This document shows positions 1 through 9,500 of a stretch of 64,000 bases of DNA, piece after piece; the stretch's first letter is position 1; each line of letters begins with the position of its first letter. Made by a program: the position numbers and the translations under genes. Origin of the DNA: Auanema rhodensis (Eukaryota; Nematoda; Chromadorea; Rhabditida; Rhabditidae); NCBI GenBank assembly GCA_964057225.1, contig OZ059899.1, forward strand, positions 20,592,501-20,656,500, read 5' to 3'. Under the pieces are notes generated by a model that made no database searches, was not told the DNA's origin, and saw nothing but the letters and a program-made list of their open reading frames with translations.

Positions 1-242
1 AAGTAGATGTTTTTAGATTCCTTTTTCCAAGGCAAAGACGATGGACAATGTTATTCAACGAAAAAATTAATTCTGCAGGGTGAAAATCGAGGATATAAGT
101 GTGAACTTATATCAGTTGATATCTCGGTGCATTTTTAAGCTAGCGCAAATCTGATAACACAGATCGACGCAGCTTAAAAATTCGCATCGAATGCACTATA
201 CTACATTGAGAAACGCTTAATACAAAAGTTAGTTATGATCGT
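1..242 (+). repeat. Partial monomer cut by the left window edge
   Basis: This is the last 242 bases of a monomer, beginning at AAGTAGATG. It has CTTTTTCCAAGG where most monomers read CTTTTTTCAAGG, a change otherwise seen in the class N monomers near 18.6, 29.2 and 33.0 kb. Unlike class N it keeps GTAGATG and an intact CTGCAG. It therefore shares one marker with right-type monomers although it lies at the left end. The array clearly extends to the left of the window. Confidence 0.95.
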
Positions 243-264
243 TTGAAAAATGATGCATTAGTGT

Positions 265-292
265 ATGTTGAGTTTCCATGTACACTCAACAT
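265..292. repeat. Inverted repeat, 9-bp arms
   Basis: ATGTTGAGT at 265-273 is the exact reverse complement of ACTCAACAT at 284-292, with a 10-base loop. The dyad recurs in most monomers. Monomers reading TATATTGAG (for example 1999, 2702, 3053, 3404 and their relatives) carry one mismatch in the left arm. In class G (for example 3755, 5863, 9023) the left arm reads AAGTTGAGT and loses its outer pairs. No compensating change is visible in the right arm of these variants. Confidence 0.85.
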
Positions 293-299
293 TGCTTCC

Positions 300-353
300 A
301 AAAACATTTTGACAAAAATTTTTCCGAAAAATTTCAAGATAATTTCGCAAAAA
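300..353. other. Spaced A/T tracts, predicted bent DNA
   Basis: Tracts AAAAA (300-304), TTTT (307-310), AAAAATTTTT (314-323), AAAAATTT (327-334) and AAAAA (349-353) follow each other at roughly one helical turn. Runs of A tracts at such spacing are known to bend DNA and are common in heterochromatic satellites. Curvature is inferred from spacing and was not calculated. The tracts recur in every monomer with small changes, for example CATTTTGAC replaced by CATTTTTAC in many right-type monomers. Confidence 0.6.
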
Positions 354-423
354 TTAGATGTTTTTAGATTCCTTTTTTCAAGGCAAAGACGATGGACAAT
401 GTTATTCAACGAAAAAATTAATT

Positions 424-429
424 CTGCAG
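424..429. other. PstI site CTGCAG, once per monomer
   Basis: CTGCAG occurs at the same place in essentially every monomer, so PstI digestion should release a 351-bp ladder. In the class N monomers it is CTGCAT (18682-18687, 29213-29218, 33074-33079), giving local 702-bp fragments. A NheI site GCTAGC lies about 65 bases downstream. It is lost where the text reads GCTAACTC (about two dozen monomers right of 31 kb), in the AAGTTAGC variant near 1191, and in the AAACTAGC variant near 35245. Confidence 0.95.
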
Positions 430-438
430 GGTGAAAAT

Positions 439-477
439 CGAGGATATAAGTGTGAACTTATATCAGTTGATATCTCG
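439..477. repeat. Overlapping, mutually exclusive inverted repeats
   Basis: Three pairings share the same bases. GATATAAG (443-450) pairs with CTTATATC (457-464) around a six-base loop. ATATC (460-464) pairs with GATAT (469-473) around AGTT. CGAG plus ATAT (439-447, one bulged G) pairs with ATATCTCG (470-477). The block is one of the least variable parts of the monomer. The main exception is ATAATGGTG replacing ATAAGTGTG in a right-type lineage (for example 38012, 39065, 39417, 44690, 45382), which breaks the first pairing. Confidence 0.8.
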
Positions 478-481
478 GTGC

Positions 482-532
482 ATTTTTAAGCTAGCGCAAA
501 TCTGATAACACAGATAGACGCAGCTTAAAAAT
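482..532. repeat. 51-base near-palindrome (long dyad)
   Basis: ATTTTTAAGCT (482-492) is the exact reverse complement of AGCTTAAAAAT (522-532). Inside, after one bulged A, GCG (494-496) can pair with CGC (519-521). Further in, ATCTG (500-504) pairs with CAGAT (511-515) around ATAACA. Together these give a stem of about 19 pairs with one bulge and one small internal loop. Variants weaken it: GCTAACTC for GCTAGCGC in about 24 monomers right of 31 kb, GACGCTGC near 11407, 17375, 21586 and 27906, and GACGCCGC near 37032, 37734, 43702 and 53178. I see no compensating changes. Confidence 0.85.
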
Positions 533-1646
533 CCGCATCGAATACACTATACTACATTGAGAAACGCTTAATACAAAAATTAGTTATGATCGTTTGAAAA
601 ATGATGCATTAGTGTATGTTGAGTTTCCATGTACACTCAACATTGCTTCCAAAAACATTTTGACAAAAATTTTTCCGAAAAATTTCAAGATAATTTCGCA
701 AAAATTAGATGTTTTTAGATTCCTTTTTTCAAGGCAAAGACGATGGACAATGTTATTCAACGAAAAAATTAATTCTGCAGGGTGAAAATCGAGGATATAA
801 GTGTGAACTTATATCAGTTGATATCTCGGTGCATTTTTAAGCTAGCGCAAATCTGATAACACAGATCGACGCAGCTTAAAAATCCGCATCGAATACACTA
901 TACTACATTGAGAAACGCTTAATACAAAAATTAGTTATGATCGTTTGAAAAATGATGCATTAGTGTATGTTGAGTTTCCATGTACACTCAACATTGCTTC
1001 CAAAAACATTTTGACAAAAATTTTTCCGAAAAATTTCAAGATAATTTCGCAAAAATTAGATGTTTTTAGATTCCTTTTTTCAAGGCAAAGACGATGGACA
1101 ATGTTATTCAACGAAAAAATTAATTCTGCAGGGTGAAAATCGAGGATATAAGTGTGAACTTATATCAGTTGATATCTCGGTGCATTTTTAAGTTAGCGCA
1201 AATCTGATAACACAGATCGACGCAGCTTAAAAATCCGCATCGAATACACTATACTACATTGAGAAACGCTTAATACAAAAATTAGTTATGATCGTTTGAA
1301 AAATGATGCATTAGTGTATGTTGAGTTTCCATGTACACTCAACATTGCTTCCAAAAACATTTTGACAAAAATTTTTCCGAAAAATTTCAAGATAATTTCG
1401 CAAAAATTAGATGTTTTTAGATTCCTTTTTTCAAGGCAAAGACGATGGACAATGTTATTCAACGAAAAAATTAATTCTGCAGGGTGAAAATCGAGGATAT
1501 AAGTGTGAACTTATATCAGTTGATATCTCGGTGCATTTTTAAGCTAGCGCAAATCTGATAACACAGATCGACGCAGCTTAAAAATCCGCATCGAATACAC
1601 TATACTACATTGAGAAACGCTTAATACAAAAATTAGTTATGATCGT

Positions 1647-1998
1647 TTGAAAAATGATGCATTAGTGTATGTTGAGTTTCCATGTACACTCAACATTGCT
1701 TCCAAAAACATTTTGACAAAAATTTTTCCGAAAAATTTTAAAATAATTTCGCAAAAAGTAGGTGTTTTTAGATTCCTTTTTTTCAAGGCAAAGACGATGG
1801 ACAATGTTATTCAACGAAAAAATTAATTCTGCAGGGTGAAAATCGAGGATATAAGTGTGAACTTATATCAGTTGATATCTCGGTGCATTTTTAAGCTAGC
1901 GCAAATCTGATAACACAGATCGACGCAGCTTAAAAATCCGCATCGAATGCACTATACATCATTGAGAAACGTTTAATACAAAAATTAGTTATGATCGT
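1647..1998 (+). repeat. Class B monomer, 352 bp (extra T)
   Basis: The T run at 1777-1783 has seven T before CAAGG instead of six, which adds one base. The same change marks the monomers at 2350, 4106, 4458, 7618, 13937 and 24117, seven in all. All also share AAATTTTAAAATAATTT before TTCGC. They are therefore one lineage and not independent slips. The last three also read CTCAAAATTGC for CTCAACATTGC and sit at the same place in their HOR copies. Class C monomers (1999, 7267, 13586, 23766) also have seven T, but by a C-to-T change, so their length stays 351. Confidence 0.9.
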
Positions 1999-2349
1999 TT
2001 GAAAAATGATGCATTAGTGTATATTGAGTTTCCATGTACACTCAACATAGCTTCCAAAAACATTTTGACAAAAATTTTTCCGAAAAATTTCGAAATAAAT
2101 TCGCAAAAAGTAGGTGTTTTTAGATTCCTTTTTTTAAGGCAAAGACGATGGACAATGTTATTCAACGAAAAAATTAATTCTGCAGGGTGAAAATCGAGGA
2201 TATAAGTGTGAACTTATATCAGTTGATATCTCGGTGCATTTTTAAGCTAGCGCAAATCTGATAACACAGATCGACGCAGCTTAAAAATCCGCATCGAATG
2301 TACTATACTGCATTGAGAAACGCTTAATACAAAAGTTAGTTATGATCGT

Positions 2350-4105
2350 TTGAAAAATGATGCATTAGTGTATGTTGAGTTTCCATGTACACTCAACATT
2401 GCTTCCAAAAACATTTTGACAAAAATTTTTCCGAAAAATTTTAAAATAATTTCGCAAAAAGTAGGTGTTTTTAGATTCCTTTTTTTCAAGGCAAAGACGA
2501 TGGACAATGTTATTCAACGAAAAAATTAATTCTGCAGGGTGAAAATCGAGGATATAAGTGTGAACTTATATCAGTTGATATCTCGGTGCATTTTTAAGCT
2601 AGCGCAAATCTGATAACACAGATCGACGCAGCTTAAAAATCCGCATCGAATGCACTATACTACATTGAGAAACGCTTGATACAAAAATTAGGTATGATCG
2701 TTTGAAAAATGATGCATTAGTGTATATTGAGTTTCCATGTACACTCAACATAGCTTCCAAAAACATTTTGACAAAAATTTTTCCGAAAAATTTCGAAATA
2801 AATTCGCAAAAAGTAGGTGTTTTTAGATTCCTTTTTTCAAGGCAAAGACGATGGACAATGTTATTCAACGAAAAAATTAATTCTGCAGGGTGAAAATCGA
2901 GGATATAAGTGTGAACTTATATCAGTTGATATCTCGGTGCATTTTTAAGCTAGCGCAAATCTGATAACACAGATCGACGCAGCTTAAAAATCCGCATCGA
3001 ATGCACTATACATCATTGAGAAACATTTAATACAAAAATTAGTTATGATCGTTTGAAAAATGATGCATTAGTGTATATTGAGATTCCATGTACACTCAAC
3101 ATAGCTTCCAAAAACATTTTGACAAAAATTTTTCCGAAAAATTTCGAAATAAATTCGCAAAAAGTAGATGTTTTTAGATTCCTTTTTTCAAGGCAAAGAC
3201 GATGGACAATGTTATTCAACGAAAAAATTAATTCTGCAGGGTGAAAATCGAGGATATAAGTGTGAACTTATATCAGTTGATATCTCGGTGCATTTTTAAG
3301 CTAGCGCAAATCTGATAACACAGATCGACGCAGCTTAAAAATCCGCATCGAATGCACTATACTACATTGAGAAACGCTTGATACAAAAATTAGGTATGAT
3401 CGTTTGAAAAATGATGCATTAGTGTATATTGAGTTTCCATGTACACTCAACATAGCTTCCAAAAACATTTTGACAAAAATTTTTCCGAAAAATTTCGAAA
3501 TAAATTCGCAAAAAGTAGATGTTTTTAGATTCCTTTTTTCAAGGCAAAGACGATGGACAATGTTATTCAACGAAAAAATTAATTCTGCAGGGTGAAAATC
3601 GAGGATATAAGTGTGAACTTATATCAGTTGATATCTCGGTGCATTTTTAAGCTAGCGCAAATCTGATAACACAGATCGACGCAGCTTAAAAATCCGCATC
3701 GAATGCACTATACTGCATTGAGAAACGCTTAATACAAAAGTTAGTTATGATCGTTTGAAAAATGATGCATTACTGTAAGTTGAGTTTCCATGTACACTCA
3801 ACATTGCTTCCAAAAACATTTTGACAAAAATTTTTCCGAAAAATTTCAAAATAATTTCGCGAAAAGTAGATGTTTTTAGATTCCTTTTTTCAAGGCAAAG
3901 ACGATGGACAATGTTATTCAACGAAAAAATTAATTCTGCAGGGTGAAAATCGAGGATATAAGTGTGAACTTATATCAGTTGATATCTCGGTGCATTTTTA
4001 AGCTAGCGCAAATCTGATAACACAGATCGACGCAGCTTAAAAATCCGCATCGAATACACTATACTACATTGAGAAACGCTTAATACAAAAATTAGTTATG
4101 ATCGT
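2350..4105 (+). repeat. Five-monomer unit B-D-E-F-G, copy 1
   Basis: The monomers at 2350 (B, 352 bp), 2702 (D), 3053 (E, TATATTGAGATTCC), 3404 (F) and 3755 (G, CATTACTGTAAG) form an ordered set that recurs 2108 bases further on at 4458-6213. A further B-like monomer (4106-4457) lies between the copies. Monomers E, F and G here match their partners in the second copy at every diagnostic position I compared. The D-E-F-G order is also part of the longer repeats to the right. Confidence 0.88.
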
Positions 4106-4457
4106 TTGAAAAATGATGCATTAGTGTATGTTGAGTTTCCATGTACACTCAACATTGCTTCCAAAAACATTTTGACAAAAATTTTTCCGAAAAATTTTAA
4201 AATAATTTCGCAAAAAGTAGGTGTTTTTAGATTCCTTTTTTTCAAGGCAAAGACGATGGACAATGTTATTCAACGAAAAAATTAATTCTGCAGGGTGAAA
4301 ATCGAGGATATAAGTGTGAACTTATATCAGTTGATATCTCGGTGCATTTTTAAGCTAGCGCAAATCTGATAACACAGATCGACGCAGCTTAAAAATCCGC
4401 ATCGAATGTACTATACTGCATTGAGAAACGCTTAATACAAAAGTTAGTTATGATCGT

Positions 4458-6213
4458 TTGAAAAATGATGCATTAGTGTATGTTGAGTTTCCATGTACAC
4501 TCAACATTGCTTCCAAAAACATTTTGACAAAAATTTTTCCGAAAAATTTTAAAATAATTTCGCAAAAAGTAGGTGTTTTTAGATTCCTTTTTTTCAAGGC
4601 AAAGACGATGGACAATGTTATTCAACGAAAAAATTAATTCTGCAGGGTGAAAATCGAGGATATAAGTGTGAACTTATATCAGTTGATATCTCGGTGCATT
4701 TTTAAGCTAGCGCAAATCTGATAACACAGATCGACGCAGCTTAAAAATCCGCATCGAATGCACTATACTACATTGAGAAACGCTTGATACAAAAATTAGG
4801 TATGATCGTTTGAAAAATGATGCATTAGTGTATATTGAGTTTCCATGTACACTCAACATAGCTTCCAAAAACATTTTGACAAAAATTTTTCCGAAAAATT
4901 TCGAAATAAATTCGCAAAAAGTAGGTGTTTTTAGATTCCTTTTTTCAAGGCAAAGACGATGGACAATGTTATTCAACGAAAAAATTAATTCTGCAGGGTG
5001 AAAATCGAGGATATAAGTGTGAACTTATATCAGTTGATATCTCGGTGCATTTTTAAGCTAGCGCAAATCTGATAACACAGATCGACGCAGCTTAAAAATC
5101 CGCATCGAATGCACTATACATCATTGAGAAACATTTAATACAAAAATTAGTTATGATCGTTTGAAAAATGATGCATTAGTGTATATTGAGATTCCATGTA
5201 CACTCAACATAGCTTCCAAAAACATTTTGACAAAAATTTTTCCGAAAAATTTCGAAATAAATTCGCAAAAAGTAGATGTTTTTAGATTCCTTTTTTCAAG
5301 GCAAAGACGATGGACAATGTTATTCAACGAAAAAATTAATTCTGCAGGGTGAAAATCGAGGATATAAGTGTGAACTTATATCAGTTGATATCTCGGTGCA
5401 TTTTTAAGCTAGCGCAAATCTGATAACACAGATCGACGCAGCTTAAAAATCCGCATCGAATGCACTATACTACATTGAGAAACGCTTGATACAAAAATTA
5501 GGTATGATCGTTTGAAAAATGATGCATTAGTGTATATTGAGTTTCCATGTACACTCAACATAGCTTCCAAAAACATTTTGACAAAAATTTTTCCGAAAAA
5601 TTTCGAAATAAATTCGCAAAAAGTAGATGTTTTTAGATTCCTTTTTTCAAGGCAAAGACGATGGACAATGTTATTCAACGAAAAAATTAATTCTGCAGGG
5701 TGAAAATCGAGGATATAAGTGTGAACTTATATCAGTTGATATCTCGGTGCATTTTTAAGCTAGCGCAAATCTGATAACACAGATCGACGCAGCTTAAAAA
5801 TCCGCATCGAATGCACTATACTGCATTGAGAAACGCTTAATACAAAAGTTAGTTATGATCGTTTGAAAAATGATGCATTACTGTAAGTTGAGTTTCCATG
5901 TACACTCAACATTGCTTCCAAAAACATTTTGACAAAAATTTTTCCGAAAAATTTCAAAATAATTTCGCGAAAAGTAGATGTTTTTAGATTCCTTTTTTCA
6001 AGGCAAAGACGATGGACAATGTTATTCAACGAAAAAATTAATTCTGCAGGGTGAAAATCGAGGATATAAGTGTGAACTTATATCAGTTGATATCTCGGTG
6101 CATTTTTAAGCTAGCGCAAATCTGATAACACAGATCGACGCAGCTTAAAAATCCGCATCGAATGCACTATACTGCATTGAGAAACGCTTAATACAAAAGT
6201 TAGTTATGATCGT
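4458..6213 (+). repeat. Five-monomer unit B-D-E-F-G, copy 2
   Basis: Monomers at 4458, 4810, 5161, 5512 and 5863 repeat the order and markers of 2350-4105. The unit is followed by an H monomer (6214-6564, TTTCGCAAAAAGTAGGTG), whereas copy 1 is followed by a B-like monomer. The right edge of the duplication therefore falls at or just after the G monomer. Confidence 0.88.
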
Positions 6214-6564
6214 TTGAAAAATGATGCATTAGTGTATGTTGAGTTTCCATGTACACTCAACATTGCTTCCAAAAACATTTTGACAAAAATTTTTCCGAAA
6301 AATTTCAAAATAATTTCGCAAAAAGTAGGTGTTTTTAGATTCCTTTTTTCAAGGCAAAGACGATGGACAATGTTATTCAACGAAAAAATTAATTCTGCAG
6401 GGTGAAAATCGAGGATATAAGTGTGAACTTATATCAGTTGATATCTCGGTGCATTTTTAAGCTAGCGCAAATCTGATAACACAGATCGACGCAGCTTAAA
6501 AATCCGCATCGAATGCACTATACTACATTGAGAAACGCTTGATACAAAAATTAGGTATGATCGT

Positions 6565-9500
6565 TTGAAAAATGATGCATTAGTGTATATTGAGTTTCCA
6601 TGTACACTCAACATTGCTTCCAAAAACATTTTGACAAAAATTTTTCCGAAAAATTTCGAAATAAATTCGCAAAAAGTAGGTGTTTTTAGATTCCTTTTTT
6701 CAAGGCAAAGACGATGGACAATGTTATTCAACGAAAAAATTAATTCTGCAGGGTGAAAATCGAGGATATAAGTGTGAACTTATATCAGTTGATATCTCGG
6801 TGCATTTTTAAGCTAGCGCAAATCTGATAACACAGATCGACGCAGCTTAAAAATCCGCATCGAATGCACTATACTACATTGAGAAACGCTTGATACAAAA
6901 ATTAGGTATGATCGTTTGAAAAATGATGCATTAGTGTATATTGAGTTTCCATGTACACTCAACATAGCTTCCAAAAACATTTTGACAAAAATTTTTCCGA
7001 AAAATTTCGAAATAAATTCGCAAAAAGTAGGTGTTTTTAGATTCCTTTTTTCAAGGCAAAGACGATGGACAATGTTATTCAACGAAAAAATTAATTCTGC
7101 AGGGTGAAAATCGAGGATATAAGTGTGAACTTATATCAGTTGATATCTCGGTGCATTTTTAAGCTAGCGCAAATCTGATAACACAGATCGACGCAGCTTA
7201 AAAATCCGCATCGAATGCACTATACATCATTGAGAAACGTTTAATACAAAAATTAGTTATGATCGTTTGAAAAATGATGCATTAGTGTATATTGAGTTTC
7301 CATGTACACTCAACATAGCTTCCAAAAACATTTTGACAAAAATTTTTCCGAAAAATTTCGAAATAAATTCGCAAAAAGTAGGTGTTTTTAGATTCCTTTT
7401 TTTAAGGCAAAGACGATGGACAATGTTATTCAACGAAAAAATTAATTCTGCAGGGTGAAAATCGAGGATATAAGTGTGAACTTATATCAGTTGATATCTC
7501 GGTGCATTTTTAAGCTAGCGCAAATCTGATAACACAGATCGACGCAGCTTAAAAATCCGCATCGAATGTACTATACTGCATTGAGAAACGCTTAATACAA
7601 AAGTTAGTTATGATCGTTTGAAAAATGATGCATTAGTGTATGTTGAGTTTCCATGTACACTCAAAATTGCTTCCAAAAACATTTTGACAAAAATTTTTCC
7701 GAAAAATTTTAAAATAATTTCGCAAAAAGTAGGTGTTTTTAGATTCCTTTTTTTCAAGGCAAAGACGATGGACAATGTTATTCAACGAAAAAATTAATTC
7801 TGCAGGGTGAAAATCGAGGATATAAGTGTGAACTTATATCAGTTGATATCTCGGTGCATTTTTAAGCTAGCGCAAATCTGATAACACAGATCGACGCAGC
7901 TTAAAAATCCGCATCGAATGCACTATACTACATTGAGAAACGCTTGATACAAAAATTAGGTATGATCGTTTGAAAAATGATGCATTAGTGTATATTGAGT
8001 TTCCATGTACACTCAACATAGCTTCCAAAAACATTTTGACAAAAATTTTTCCGAAAAATTTCGAAATAAATTCGCAAAAAGTAGGTGTTTTTAGATTCCT
8101 TTTTTCAAGGCAAAGACGATGGACAATGTTATTCAACGAAAAAATTAATTCTGCAGGGTGAAAATCGAGGATATAAGTGTGAACTTATATCAGTTGATAT
8201 CTCGGTGCATTTTTAAGCTAGCGCAAATCTGATAACACAGATCGACGCAGCTTAAAAATCCGCATCGAATGCACTATACATCATTGAGAAACATTTAATA
8301 CAAAAATTAGTTATGATCGTTTGAAAAATGATGCATTAGTGTATATTGAGATTCCATGTACACTCAACATAGCTTCCAAAAACATTTTGACAAAAATTTT
8401 TCCGAAAAATTTCGAAATAAATTCGCAAAAAGTAGATGTTTTTAGATTCCTTTTTTCAAGGCAAAGACGATGGACAATGTTATTCAACGAAAAAATTAAT
8501 TCTGCAGGGTGAAAATCGAGGATATAAGTGTGAACTTATATCAGTTGATATCTCGGTGCATTTTTAAGCTAGCGCAAATCTGATAACACAGATCGACGCA
8601 GCTTAAAAATCCGCATCGAATGCACTATACTACATTGAGAAACGCTTGATACAAAAATTAGGTATGATCGTTTGAAAAATGATGCATTAGTGTATATTGA
8701 GTTTCCATGTACACTCAACATAGCTTCCAAAAACATTTTGACAAAAATTTTTCCGAAAAATTTCGAAATAAATTCGCAAAAAGTAGATGTTTTTAGATTC
8801 CTTTTTTCAAGGCAAAGACGATGGACAATGTTATTCAACGAAAAAATTAATTCTGCAGGGTGAAAATCGAGGATATAAGTGTGAACTTATATCAGTTGAT
8901 ATCTCGGTGCATTTTTAAGCTAGCGCAAATCTGATAACACAGATCGACGCAGCTTAAAAATCCGCATCGAATGCACTATACTGCATTGAGAAACGCTTAA
9001 TACAAAAGTTAGTTATGATCGTTTGAAAAATGATGCATTACTGTAAGTTGAGTTTCCATGTACACTCAACATTGCTTCCAAAAACATTTTGACAAAAATT
9101 TTTCCGAAAAATTTCAAAATAATTTCGCGAAAAGTAGATGTTTTTAGATTCCTTTTTTCAAGGCAAAGACGATGGACAATGTTATTCAACGAAAAAATTA
9201 ATTCTGCAGGGTGAAAATCGAGGATATAAGTGTGAACTTATATCAGTTGATATCTCGGTGCATTTTTAAGCTAGCGCAAATCTGATAACACAGATCGACG
9301 CAGCTTAAAAATCCGCATCGAATGCACTATACTGCATTGAGAAACGCTTAATACAAAAGTTAGTTATGATCGTTTGAAAAATGATGCATTAGTGTATGTT
9401 GAGTTTCCATGTACACTCAACATTGCTTCCAAAAACATTTTGACAAAAATTTTTCCGAAAAATTTCAAAATAATTTCGCAAAAAGTAGGTGTTTTTAGAT

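Larger units (their letters stand above)
243..593 (+). repeat. Reference 351-bp monomer (class A)
   Basis: This copy is used to describe the anatomy of the repeat. In order it holds an inverted repeat with 9-bp arms (265-292), a run of A and T tracts (300-353), a six-T run (373-378) where length variants arise, a PstI site (424-429), a cluster of overlapping inverted repeats (439-477) and a 51-base near-palindrome with 11-bp outer arms (482-532). I looked for an internal dimer of about 175 bp and saw none, so 351 bp is the basic unit. Its length is a multiple of three, but stop codons in each monomer prevent any long reading frame through the array. Confidence 0.95.
243..1646 (+). repeat. Run of four nearly identical class A monomers
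   Basis: Monomers at 243, 594, 945 and 1296 all read TTTCAAGATAATTTCGC followed by AAAAATTAGATG, where other classes read AAAAAGTAG. They differ from each other by single changes only, for example CAGATAGACG near 511 and AAGTTAGCGC near 1191. This class is not seen elsewhere in the window. The run looks like a recent local amplification of a single monomer, in contrast to the multi-monomer units to its right. Confidence 0.9.

Noticed and set aside
243-434. A 63-codon open frame on the + strand, repeated in most monomers
   Set aside because: It opens with TTG and not ATG. Class G copies (15 monomers) carry TAA at codon 8, class B copies (7) have a frameshift, and one copy lacks the start. There is no conserved protein pattern, and its recurrence follows from the 351-bp repeat.
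441-477. TATA-like motifs (GGATATAAG, CTATACTAC) as promoters
   Set aside because: They are expected by chance in sequence with about 31 % G+C, and nothing downstream looks like a transcribed gene. Satellite transcription is possible but not supported by the sequence alone.
482-532. tRNA or structured RNA gene in the long dyad
   Set aside because: The fold is a single long stem with no cloverleaf and no A-box or B-box pattern. Variants disturb the stem without compensation.
243-593. Internal half-repeat of about 175 bp within the monomer
   Set aside because: The two halves share only A/T-rich snippets such as CATTG and ACAAAAATT, with no alignable block.
2599-2868. An 89-codon open frame on the - strand, present in some monomers
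   Set aside because: It also starts at TTG, overlaps the + frame, is open only in monomers that happen to lack stops, and is shortened or absent in neighbours. It is a shadow of the repeat, not a gene.
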